Positions 50,280-58,588 of a stretch of DNA of 64,000 nucleotides are shown here, piece after piece. The notes under the pieces were generated by a model. It did no database searches and was not told the origin of the DNA. It saw only the letters and a program-made list of their open reading frames with translations. Position numbers and translations under genes: made by a program. This DNA comes from Streptomyces dioscori (GTDB lineage: Bacteria > Actinomycetota > Actinomycetes > Streptomycetales > Streptomycetaceae): contig NZ_KZ679044.1 of assembly GCF_003024195.1 (NCBI RefSeq), positions 152,978 to 216,977 of the forward strand, written 5' to 3'. Positions within the stretch are counted from its first letter, which is position 1. Every line of letters begins with the position of its first letter.

Positions 50280-50944
50280 TGGTCGTCGACGACCAGGCGG
50301 TGGTCCGCGCCGGGTTCGCCGCCATCGTCGACGCCGAACCCGATCTGACCGTGGTCGGGGAGGCCGGGGACGGCGCGACCGCCGTGGAGCTGGCCACCCG
50401 TGAGGCCCCCGACCTGGTCCTGATGGACATCCGGATGCCCGGCATGGACGGCCTGACCGCGACCCGGTTCATCACCGCGCTCAGGCCCGGACCCCGCGTC
50501 CTGGTCCTCACCACCTTCGACCTCGACGCGTACGTGTACGAGGCACTGCGGGCCGGAGCCTCGGGGTTCCTCCTCAAGGACGCCCAGCCCGAGGAGCTCC
50601 TGTCCGCCCTGCGCGTGGTCGCCTCCGGCGAGGGGATCCTCGCCCCGGCCGTCACCCGCCGGCTGATCGACACCTTCGCGCAGGGCGCGCCCCCGCCGCC
50701 CGCCGTGACGGGGGCACTCGGACAACTCACCCCGCGCGAACGGGAAGTACTGCTTCACATCGCCGCGGGCCTGGCCAACGCGGAGATCGCGGACGCGCTC
50801 GGCGTGACCACCGGAACCGTGAAGACGCATGTCAACGCCCTGCTCACCAAACTGGGCCTACGGGACCGGGTGCAGGCGACGATCCTGGCGTACGAGACGG
50901 GCCTGATCCGTCCCGGGGGCACACCCGTCCCACCCGTCCACTAG
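50276..50944 (+). CDS. NarL/LuxR-type response regulator with unusual start
   Basis: The protein has a receiver (VVDDQAVVRAGFA, phospho-acceptor in LVLMDIRMP, LTTFD, LLKD) and a LuxR helix-turn-helix (LTPREREVLLHIAAGLANAE to VKTHVNALLTKLGLRDR). With the GTG at 50276 the first strand is clipped (MMVVDD) and the Asp falls at 51. Reading four codons further up, from a GTC at 50264 placed 7 nt after AGGAGG (50251-50256), gives xATRVMVVDD and Asp55 as in the two other NarL-type regulators here. The true start is therefore open. It overlaps the kinase by GTGA. Confidence 0.88.
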   Translation: MMVVDDQAVVRAGFAAIVDAEPDLTVVGEAGDGATAVELATREAPDLVLMDIRMPGMDGLTATRFITALRPGPRVLVLTTFDLDAYVYEALRAGASGFLLKDAQPEELLSALRVVASGEGILAPAVTRRLIDTFAQGAPPPPAVTGALGQLTPREREVLLHIAAGLANAEIADALGVTTGTVKTHVNALLTKLGLRDRVQATILAYETGLIRPGGTPVPPVH

Positions 50945-50960
50945 GCGGCACGCCCGGCCA

Positions 50961-50995
50961 CCTGGCGGCTGTTCAGGAGAACAGCAGGCGCCAGG
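50961..50995. terminator. Hairpin between convergent genes
   Basis: CCTGG...CCAGG outer arms enclose CTGTTC-AGGA-GAACAG. It spans the end of the amidase gene and follows the response regulator stop by 17 nt. Confidence 0.5.
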
Positions 50996-51881
50996 TCAGG
51001 GGGCCGGGGACGCCGTCGGCGTCGCCGCGCAGTTCCTTGCGCGACTTCTGGAAGTCGCGCACGTTCAGCCGGTCCGCCTCGCCCCAGTTCCTGCTCGGGC
51101 CGACCTTGTAGTGGTCACCGAAGCCGCGCTTCACCAGCTGCTTGCCGAGCTGCAGCACGTACGCGTTCGACGCCCCGGCCACGAAGTACTTGCGGCCGGG
51201 GAAGGCGGGGACGGCGGGTGTGGTCGTCCCCGGGGTGTCGTCGTCCACGTCCAGGTCGGCCTTCGCGTACTTGAGGATCCTGGCGAAGTCGATCGCGCCG
51301 GGGTCGCCGTGGACGTTCTCCGGCACGTGCATGTGCCCGCAGACGCCCTTGAAGGCCTTCCACTTCGCACCCGACATCCGCTGACCGCCGCCGTTCGCGT
51401 ACGACGTGGGGTACGCGGGCCACGCCTTCGGGCCGGACAGCGGTACGCCGTGCTCCTCGTGCATCCACGAAAGGAAGCGGGCGACCGCCTGCAGCGCCCA
51501 GTCCGGCGCGTCCGGCCAGTAGATGTGCGCCCGGCCCGCCGCCTTCCACTTCGTGTGCGTCTTCGGGTCGCAGGTGCCGACCAGTTCGACCTGGCACACG
51601 TTCAGGGTGTTCGTCTCGACGCCGCCGGACAGATTGACCAGAGCGCGGGAGGAGGTCTCGATGTCGAAGTGCTGGTACCACTTCAGCTTCCTGGCCGCGA
51701 GGTCGGGGACCGCGGTCAGGTTCGGCGCGGAGGAGCCGCCGCCGTAACCGGGCAGGGTGGAACCCTCCGTGGTGTGCAGGACGACGACGTTGACCTGCAT
51801 CGGGTCACCGCCGAAGTCGTCCTGGTACCAGTTGGCCCGGCTCGCGGAGGGGTATCGCTGGGGTCCCGTCTTGGTGCTCAT
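50973..51881 (-). CDS. Endolysin-like N-acetylmuramoyl-L-alanine amidase
   Basis: The 302-aa protein has an N-terminal amidase_2-like domain (NVVVLHTTEGSTLPGYGGG with the first zinc-ligand His; VCGHMHVPENVHGDPGAID with the His...DPG ligand pair, about 200) and a C-terminal peptidoglycan-binding-like region (about 240-302: YVLQLGKQLVKRGFG, DFQKSRKELRGDADGVPGPLTWRLLF). There is no signal peptide, as in phage endolysins, so release would need a holin, lysis or a non-classical route. The ATG at 51881 has AGGAGT upstream. No other phage genes are adjacent. Confidence 0.75.
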   Translation of the reverse strand: MSTKTGPQRYPSASRANWYQDDFGGDPMQVNVVVLHTTEGSTLPGYGGGSSAPNLTAVPDLAARKLKWYQHFDIETSSRALVNLSGGVETNTLNVCQVELVGTCDPKTHTKWKAAGRAHIYWPDAPDWALQAVARFLSWMHEEHGVPLSGPKAWPAYPTSYANGGGQRMSGAKWKAFKGVCGHMHVPENVHGDPGAIDFARILKYAKADLDVDDDTPGTTTPAVPAFPGRKYFVAGASNAYVLQLGKQLVKRGFGDHYKVGPSRNWGEADRLNVRDFQKSRKELRGDADGVPGPLTWRLLFS

Positions 51882-51971
51882 CACAGACTCCTGGGTCGAG
51901 TACGTCCTGCACATCCTTGAAGAACGGGCCGCGACGGCACATCGACTCAGCACGTGGTCCGCGCGGTCCGG

Positions 51972-52658
51972 TCAGCTGAAGGGAACGGCCTCCGTGGGGG
52001 AGGTGTGCCAGTTGGTGACGATCGGCTTGTCGACGGTGATGGTGTCGACCGGCAGGCTCACCGGGTTCGGGTCGTCGTTGCCGACGCCGACGATGATGCT
52101 CTCCAGCTCCTTGCCACCGTCCGAGTTGGTGGTCTTCGGGTTCACGCCCGCGTACGCGGTGACGTTCCCGGTCAGCTTGATCTGCTCGCCGACGCTCTGC
52201 TCGGCGGGCCCCGCCTCGGTGCCGTCGGACCCGAACGCCACGGTCGGCAGCTCGGCGGGCAGCCAGCAGGTGATCCCCGACTTGGCCTTCGCGATGATCA
52301 GGACGTATCCGCCGGCCTGGCTCTCGGACCTGGTGGACCAGGTGATGTCGTTGGCGCCGCAGCCCTGTTCGACCTTCTCCCGCGTACCGTCACCGGTGTC
52401 GACGCCGGAGCCGTCCGTGTTCCCGGACCCCTTGCTCGCGTCGGAGCCCTTCGACTTGTCCGCGGCCTGGTCGCCGCCCGCGCCCGACGAGCCGGACGGG
52501 GTGGCCGCGTCGTCGGCCGCACCGGCGGAGGAGGAACTCCCGGCGGCACCGGTGTCCTTGTCCTTGCCGCCGTCCGTGTCCTGGCACGCGGTCATCAGCA
52601 GGGCGCTGCCCGCGACGACGGCGGAGACGAGGAAGGCCCTGCGACGGTTGCCAGACAT
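51972..52658 (-). CDS. DUF4232-like lipoprotein
   Basis: The 228-aa precursor has a lipoprotein signal ending LLMTACQD (lipobox Cys at about 25), a Ser/Gly/Asp-rich linker (about 30-95), then a domain with two cysteines (GCGANDITWSTRSE, SGITCWLPAELPTVAFG) that fits the DUF4232 pattern. It is likely anchored outside the membrane and of unknown ligand. The ATG at 52658 has AAAGGAAC upstream and gives the signal peptide directly. It is followed by the amidase on the same strand and preceded by another DUF4232-like gene. Confidence 0.7.
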   Translation of the reverse strand: MSGNRRRAFLVSAVVAGSALLMTACQDTDGGKDKDTGAAGSSSSAGAADDAATPSGSSGAGGDQAADKSKGSDASKGSGNTDGSGVDTGDGTREKVEQGCGANDITWSTRSESQAGGYVLIIAKAKSGITCWLPAELPTVAFGSDGTEAGPAEQSVGEQIKLTGNVTAYAGVNPKTTNSDGGKELESIIVGVGNDDPNPVSLPVDTITVDKPIVTNWHTSPTEAVPFS

Positions 52659-52856
52659 GAAGTTCCTTTGTGTGGGTCGGAGTTGAGACACCGCCGAGAC
52701 CGATGCACATCGGCCTCGGCGGTACTCGCTTGATCACTATGAGGGGGCTGGGCGGCGAGGGGATCCCGCCGCCGTCGTTCCAGGACAGCGCTGTCACCGA
52801 CCGGTGACATGATCACGGCGATCACGGCGATCGCGGCGGATCGCGGGAGCCCCGGG

Positions 52857-53414
52857 CTACCAGACGAGGGCGTCCGCCGCGTTGTCCTGCCAGTACGTGA
52901 CGGCGGCGGCGCTGTTGAAGAAGACACCGCTGCCCGGCAGCTTCAGGCTCTTCTCCGTGGCGGTCGCGCCGCCGTTCCTGTCGGTGAACAGCACACCGAG
53001 GTTCTTCGCCAGGCTGCCGCCCTCGCCGTCGGGGGAGTACGTCAGGATGCCGGCGTACGCGGACTGGCCGGGCTCCAGCATCAGCACGGACTGCGGAGTG
53101 CTGTCCTCGACCCACTGCAGCGGGGCCTGGGCGTCGGCACCGGCCCGCAGGAAGGGGGCGCTGTAGGCGTAGCAGGGCTTGCTGCCCGTGTTGGTGGCCT
53201 TCAGCAGCAGGTGGTTGATCGGCCGGGACACCGTGCTCACGGTCACCTTGGTGTTCGCCGTCGTGCAGGTGGCGATCGAGGACGCCTTGGCGGTCGCGGT
53301 GGTGGAAGCGGCGGAGGCGGTCTGCCCGGTGGCCTGGAACCCGACGAGCGCGAGGGCGGCGACGGCGAGGGAGGAGGCGGCGGTACGGGAGAAGGAACGC
53401 GTGCTCTTACGCAT
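52857..53414 (-). CDS. Secreted DUF4232-like protein
   Basis: The 185-aa precursor has a Sec signal peptide (SFSRTAASSLAVAALALVGF, cleaved near ASA at about 37). The domain has CTTANTKVTVSTVSRP, LLLKATNTGSKPCYAYSAPFL and AGILTYSPDGEGG, the usual DUF4232 spacing of two cysteines. It ends DNAADALVW. Function is unknown. The start at 53414 is chosen for the signal peptide; the ribosome site is weak. Confidence 0.72.
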   Translation of the reverse strand: MRKSTRSFSRTAASSLAVAALALVGFQATGQTASAASTTATAKASSIATCTTANTKVTVSTVSRPINHLLLKATNTGSKPCYAYSAPFLRAGADAQAPLQWVEDSTPQSVLMLEPGQSAYAGILTYSPDGEGGSLAKNLGVLFTDRNGGATATEKSLKLPGSGVFFNSAAAVTYWQDNAADALVW

Positions 53415-53670
53415 GAGTGGACTGCTCTCTCTGAACATCGGGTGGATGGCCCCACCTTGTGCCGCCCTCCGTCCCAGCCGCCACTCCTGCGGGAATTACG
53501 GGACGCTGGAATGCTCAAACGGGCTCTGACCTGCGGAAACTTGACCTGCCTGGAACGCCGGACGGAACGCCCGCACACCACCATCTAGAGTGTGCTGACC
53601 GTCGCCCGTGACAGCTGTGCCGGGGACGGTCCCAGGGGACGGTCAAGTGGGTACATCAGGGGGACAATTG

Positions 53671-56334
53671 ATGTCCGTTTTTCACGCGCGGCGGTTTCGA
53701 AGACACACGGCGGCGGGGCTGTGCGGGGCGGCGCTGACCGCCGCGGCGCTGACCGCGCCCACGCCGACGCTCGCGGCGACGCCTTCAGCTGTGGCTTCCG
53801 CGTCCGACAACGGGCGGGCCACGGTGGGAGTGGTCTCGACGGCGGAGGACGAGGGCAAGGGCGCTGAACTCCGCACCGGGCGGGCCGCCGGGCAGAGCAC
53901 CGGACAGAGCGCCGAGCTGGGCGACGACGGCCGCGTCGAACTCGTCGACGGACGCGACGTCAGGGTGACGGCGGACGCGCGGGGCGACGCCCGGGGAGCC
54001 CGCTACTCGGTGGCGTCACTGAACGGCACGGTGTCCGTGCGGCCGACCGGGAAGCCGGCGTCCGACGGTACGACCGCGACGCTTCCGCTGCCGACGGAAA
54101 CCGGTGGCGCCCGGCGTGCCAGCTCGACCGGTGTCACCTCGACCGGTGTCACCACGACGGCGAAGGCGGCCGCGGCGTCGTACGCGGTCAAGCTGCGCAT
54201 CACGAACGCCGACGTACGGTCCAAGCAGTTCTACGTCTGGGACCGCGAGACCTGGACGTCGTACGCCGTTCCCAGCGACGGCTCCGGCGCCTCGGCGACC
54301 GTGAAGCTGCCGCCGGGCGACTACTTCTCGGTCGCGCTGCACAACGAATGGCAGGAGCCGAGCTACCTGCTCACCAGCAGTTTCACGGTCGGTTCGGCGG
54401 CGAAGACGGTCAGCTTCGACCAGCGTGCGGCCAAGGAGACCGCGATCCGCACCGACGACACCACGGCCACGCGTGAGGCGTCCGCCGTGTGGATCAGCGT
54501 CCCGGGCGGCGACCTCGCGGGCTTCGCGGGCTCGGGGGCCGACAAGGTGTACGTCACCCCGTTCACGCGGAGCGGTGTCTCGCTGCGTCTGCACGAGGTG
54601 CTGGGCAAGAAGGGCGCGTCGGCGAGCGTGCCGAGCCCCTACCGCTACGACCTCACGCACAGTTTCAACGGCACCGCGCCCGCCTCGCCGGTCAAGACGG
54701 TCGCCGCGTCCTCCCTGGCGAGGACCGTCACGAAGGTGGCCGCCCCGGGCACGCGGACGACCGCCTTCCTGCAGAGCGTGCCGTCCTTCGGTGAGTGGAC
54801 GGGCGTCTACATCGGCTCCGCGGTGCCCGTCGCCGGTTCGGTCACCGAGTACGCCACTCCGGGCATCACCTACAGCCGCCTGTTCTCCTACGGCGGCGAC
54901 GGGACGACCCTCGACCTCCCGGACCGCACGCTGCCCGCCGGGGCGGGCGCGGGCGAGACCGTGGGCGGGGCCCCCGCGCAACCGGTCCGCCGCGAATGGG
55001 GCGGCTCGCAGCGCAACTCCGGCAAGATCTGGCTGTACGAGCCGCACACCTTCGGTGACACGGCCGGCCACCGGGGCACCGACGGCCGCGCGACGTACGC
55101 GTACAGGCTCAGCTCCTCCGACGGTGTCACCTACGCCCGGGCCGAGGGCCTCGACGCCTATGCCACGCTGACCTCCGCCGCGCTGCCCTCGCAGCAGAAG
55201 ACGTACACCCTCGACCAGACGGCGCACCGCAAAGCCCCGTACACCCGGCTGTCGACGGACGTGCGCAGCGAGTGGACGTTCCGCTCGAACCACACGGCCG
55301 GCGGTGAACTCCCGCTCATCGACACCGAGGTGAAGGTGGCCGGGCTGGACGGTCTCAGCCGCGTGAGCGCCGGACCCGTACAGGTCGACACGAGCGCGAC
55401 GACCCGCGACACGGACGCGACGGAGGCGAACACCCGCGTCACCGGGCTCGCCTTCTCCACGGACGACGGCGCGACCTGGACGGACACGGCGCTCGCGGCG
55501 GACGGCTCGGCGACGGTCGACGTCCCCGCGACGGCCTCCTTCGTCTCGCTGCGCGTCACCGCCGCCGACGACCAGGGCGGTGTCCTGCGCCGGACCATCA
55601 CGCGGGCGTTCGCGGGCCCGGCCCCGCAGGGCGACGAGACGGTGGGCGCGACCCGCGTCTCGAACGTCGTGGTGAACGGGGGCAAGGCGGTCGAGCTGAC
55701 CGACCAGCCGCTGCAGGAGTTCACGGCGAAGTTCACCGCCACCGACCCGTCGGGGATCGCGAGCGGGGACATGTACCTGTACAAGGGCTCGTACGACACC
55801 CCCGACGCCGTCCTCCACGGCACCTGGGCCGCGACCTGCACGAAGGCCGACGCGACGACGTCCACCTGCGAGACGCAGTTCGCCTACATCCAGCCGCGCC
55901 TGACGCTCGGGCGCAACTCACTCGCCGGTACGTGGAAGCTGGCGGCGTGGGCGGAGTCGGCGGACGGCAAAGGCCATGTCGACGCACACGCGGCCAGGAC
56001 GGTCCCCGTCCTGCGTGACGCGAAGCTGACGGCCAACGCGGCTCCCGAACCGGTGACCAAGGGCAAGACGCTGACCGTCACGGGCAAGCTGACCCGCGTG
56101 GACTGGGAGACGCGCGGCGGCTACCACGCCTACACGGCCCAGAAGGTGAAACTGCAGTTCCGCAAGAAGGGGACGTCCGCGTACACGACCGTGAAGACGG
56201 TCACCACGGACAGCTCCGGAAACCTGAAGACCACGGTGAAGGCGTCCACGGACGGCTACTGGCGCTACAGCTCCACCGCCACGTCGACGACGGCCGCGGC
56301 CAACGCGACGGGCGACTACGTGGACGTGCACTGA
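53671..56334 (+). CDS. Large secreted protein resembling subtilase C-terminal regions
   Basis: The 887-aa precursor has an N-terminal signal (RRHTAAGLCGAALTAAALTA, cleavage ATLAA near 36). The middle (about 125-600; FYVWDRETWTSYAVPSDGSG, GYIG-like SFGEWTGVYIGSAV, REWGGSQRNSGKIW) resembles the long regions that follow the protease domain in large Streptomyces subtilases. No Asp/His/Ser triad is present. The C terminus (about 700-887) has Ig-like modules (LTVTGKLTRVDWETRGG, KVKLQFRKKGTSAYTTV) shared with the protein at 34.8 kb. The ATG at 53671 follows GGGGGA by about 7 nt. A strong terminator follows. Confidence 0.7.
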   Translation: MSVFHARRFRRHTAAGLCGAALTAAALTAPTPTLAATPSAVASASDNGRATVGVVSTAEDEGKGAELRTGRAAGQSTGQSAELGDDGRVELVDGRDVRVTADARGDARGARYSVASLNGTVSVRPTGKPASDGTTATLPLPTETGGARRASSTGVTSTGVTTTAKAAAASYAVKLRITNADVRSKQFYVWDRETWTSYAVPSDGSGASATVKLPPGDYFSVALHNEWQEPSYLLTSSFTVGSAAKTVSFDQRAAKETAIRTDDTTATREASAVWISVPGGDLAGFAGSGADKVYVTPFTRSGVSLRLHEVLGKKGASASVPSPYRYDLTHSFNGTAPASPVKTVAASSLARTVTKVAAPGTRTTAFLQSVPSFGEWTGVYIGSAVPVAGSVTEYATPGITYSRLFSYGGDGTTLDLPDRTLPAGAGAGETVGGAPAQPVRREWGGSQRNSGKIWLYEPHTFGDTAGHRGTDGRATYAYRLSSSDGVTYARAEGLDAYATLTSAALPSQQKTYTLDQTAHRKAPYTRLSTDVRSEWTFRSNHTAGGELPLIDTEVKVAGLDGLSRVSAGPVQVDTSATTRDTDATEANTRVTGLAFSTDDGATWTDTALAADGSATVDVPATASFVSLRVTAADDQGGVLRRTITRAFAGPAPQGDETVGATRVSNVVVNGGKAVELTDQPLQEFTAKFTATDPSGIASGDMYLYKGSYDTPDAVLHGTWAATCTKADATTSTCETQFAYIQPRLTLGRNSLAGTWKLAAWAESADGKGHVDAHAARTVPVLRDAKLTANAAPEPVTKGKTLTVTGKLTRVDWETRGGYHAYTAQKVKLQFRKKGTSAYTTVKTVTTDSSGNLKTTVKASTDGYWRYSSTATSTTAAANATGDYVDVH

Positions 56335-56340
56335 GGTCAC

Positions 56341-56372
56341 TCCCCTTGGCGGCCTACGGCCCGCCAAGGGGA
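56341..56372. terminator. Hairpin terminator
   Basis: TCCCCTTGGCGG and its perfect complement flank an 8-nt loop, 6 nt after the secreted-protein stop and facing the convergent deacetylase gene. Confidence 0.8.
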
Positions 56373-56421
56373 ACGGTCAGCACACAAGTGATCAGCTCAC
56401 GGGTAAGTGGCTCACGGGTGA

Positions 56422-57183
56422 TCAATGCACAGGGAACCCGAAGGTGTGGCCCTCAGCCTTGAGCTGGGGGAGGATCTGGCGCAGGGCCTCGACGGTCTGG
56501 GAGCGGTCGCCGCCCGCGTCGTGGAAGAGGATCGTCGGCCCGTCGGGGAGTTCCTGCTCGACGGTTTCGACCATGGTGGCCGCGCTCGGACCCTCGAAGT
56601 CCTTGGTGTCCACGTTCCAGCCCAGCGGACGCATCCCGTGGGAGGCGGCGAGCTTGCGGCTGTACGGGGTGAACGCACCGCCCGGCGCCCGGTAGTACAT
56701 CGGCCGTACGCCCCCGGACGCCTTGGTGATCATGCGCTCGGCGTCGAGGATCTGCTGCTTCTGGTAGGCCTGGGACTGCTTGTCCATCGTGGTGTCGTGC
56801 GACACCGAGTGGTCGCAGAGCCGGTGGCCGGCCGCGACGACCTTCTTCACCAGATCGGGGTGGGCCTCGGCCTGCGTACCCACCATGCAGAAGGTGGCCT
56901 TCACCCCGTTCTCCCGCAGCACGTCGAGCATCTGCGGGGTCCAGACGGGGTCGGGGCCGTCGTCGATGGTGATGTTGACTCCGCGCGGGCCCTTGTCGGA
57001 GGCGTGCACGATGGTCTCCGCGACCGGCTTGACGGCGGTCTCCGACGCGGCGGGCTTCGACGAACCGCCCACGACACCGGCCTGCGCGGTCCATATCGAG
57101 GCACCGGTGGCGGCCAGGGCCACCCCGAGCGCCGCGCCGATCACCTTGCTGTACCAGCCGCGTCCACCACTGTGCCGCGCCAT
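56422..57183 (-). CDS. Polysaccharide deacetylase (CE4, NodB domain)
   Basis: The 253-aa protein has an N-terminal membrane helix or signal anchor (VIGAALGVALAATGASIW). A NodB domain follows with all five motifs: VNITIDDGPDP (catalytic and metal Asp), HSVSHDT (His ligands), YYRAPGGAF, LGWNVDTKDF and PTILFHDAGGDR. It should remove N-acetyl groups from chitin-like or peptidoglycan sugars at the cell surface. The length is normal. The start has GGGGGAGCGGGG upstream. Confidence 0.92.
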   Translation of the reverse strand: MARHSGGRGWYSKVIGAALGVALAATGASIWTAQAGVVGGSSKPAASETAVKPVAETIVHASDKGPRGVNITIDDGPDPVWTPQMLDVLRENGVKATFCMVGTQAEAHPDLVKKVVAAGHRLCDHSVSHDTTMDKQSQAYQKQQILDAERMITKASGGVRPMYYRAPGGAFTPYSRKLAASHGMRPLGWNVDTKDFEGPSAATMVETVEQELPDGPTILFHDAGGDRSQTVEALRQILPQLKAEGHTFGFPVH

Positions 57184-57391
57184 ATCGGCCCCGCTCCCCC
57201 GAAGTTACCCACCAACTCCCCGGTCACCCGGCGACATCCAGAACAGTACGAGCAGCGAAGCCGTCCGAACGCCCTCGTTACGGATCAAGGACAATCCCGA
57301 CGAGGTACGCGGACAACTGGATCCGCAGAAGGTGGAGTTGGGGCAGGTGCGCCGGGTGGTCCTCCCCGTCGGCGTCGGCGTCGCCTCAGTG

Positions 57392-58390
57392 TCAGGACCG
57401 TTCGGGGATCTTCGGGAGGACCCTCTCCACGATGTCGAGGAGAACGCTGTCGGTCGGGAGGGTGCCGGACGTGCTCCATACGCTGATGTCGCAGTAGCCG
57501 CCCCGGTCGTCGCGGTCCAGCGCCACGGTCACCGACCTGGCCAGGGGCCCCTCCTCGACCGGCCCGCCGGATGCGCTGCCTCCGAGGTCGATCTCGAACC
57601 GCATGGTGTGGTCCGAGGAGAGGACCGCGGGCCGACCGAGGACCGTGAGCGTCCGGACGTCCGTCTCGTCCCCGAACTTCATCAGCTTCACGTACTGGTC
57701 GATCGACAGCTTGTTGTACGTGACGGAGAAGTTCACGGTGTACGTGTCGAACGTGACCGCCGCCTCCGGTGCGGCGACCTTCTCGTCCGTCAGGGGAGCG
57801 GTGTTGTTGGTGCGGGAAACGGAGGTCGCGATCTCTCCCGGCGTGCCGAGCAGTTCGGCCAGGTCCGGCCGGTTGAGCGCCTCGCACAGTTCCTGACCGG
57901 TCACCGGCCGGGGCGACTCCTTGTAGACCTTCGGAAGCTCCTCGTGCGACGACCCGTCCGAACAGGAGGGTGGCTGCGGGGAGTTGTCGGTGGACGGCAG
58001 GTAGCGCGGGGCCGCCCACAGCACGACCGCGATCACCCCGAACACGGCCACGGCGGCAGCGGCCTGCCCCCACGCGTTGGGCTCCTTCTCCGGCGCGGCC
58101 GGGCCGGGAAGCGACCGGGCGACGGCTGGGGGCTGAGCATCCCCCGCCCCCGCCCCCTCCCCATCCGCGGAGGGGGCGGGGCTCGGATTCCGCCGCGCCC
58201 GCAGGGCCCGGACCACCCTGTGGACACTGACCGCCGCGATCACGAGAAACGCCGTGCCGATACCCGCCGCGGCCCAGTCGTGGTCGTGGACGGCGAGATA
58301 CATGATCCGTACGCCGAACACAGAACCGAGCACGATGAGCAGGGGCTCACGGACCCAGAACGGCAGGAGACGGATGAGGAAACCGAGCAT
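57392..58390 (-). CDS. DUF6215-like membrane protein
   Basis: The 332-aa protein has two close helices (about 15-32 and 38-60), a charged cytosolic segment, a third helix (WGQAAAAVAVFGVIAVVLWAA, about 106-126) and an outer domain: GQELCEALNRPDLAELLGTP, VTFDTYTVNFSVTYNKLS, VLGRPAVLSSDHTMRF and a C-terminal DIVERVLPKIP. This fits the Streptomyces DUF6215 family of unknown function. Cys pairs (CSDGS, LCEAL) may form a disulfide. It stands alone, divergent from the PA14/FnIII gene. Confidence 0.7.
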   Translation of the reverse strand: MLGFLIRLLPFWVREPLLIVLGSVFGVRIMYLAVHDHDWAAAGIGTAFLVIAAVSVHRVVRALRARRNPSPAPSADGEGAGAGDAQPPAVARSLPGPAAPEKEPNAWGQAAAAVAVFGVIAVVLWAAPRYLPSTDNSPQPPSCSDGSSHEELPKVYKESPRPVTGQELCEALNRPDLAELLGTPGEIATSVSRTNNTAPLTDEKVAAPEAAVTFDTYTVNFSVTYNKLSIDQYVKLMKFGDETDVRTLTVLGRPAVLSSDHTMRFEIDLGGSASGGPVEEGPLARSVTVALDRDDRGGYCDISVWSTSGTLPTDSVLLDIVERVLPKIPERS

Positions 58391-58588
58391 CCGGTGATCT
58401 CACCAGGCCAAGATCACATTGGCTGTGACGGAAGCCACAGTTCCGGGCACGTGCGAAGCCTGTCGGGGCTGAGCCGCAAAAGGGGAGGCGGCGTGGGCAA
58501 CCTTGCCCCCACCTCAAAGGTCACACAGGTCACACAGGCGTCATTCGCCACTGTGCTTTCCTACGGTCCGGAAAGGGCCCTACTCCCC

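Noticed and set aside
56780..58588. N-terminal extension of the PA14/FnIII gene
   Set aside because: The open frame continues upstream antisense to the deacetylase and DUF6215 genes. The signal peptide begins at the GTG at 58589, so the extension is not coding.
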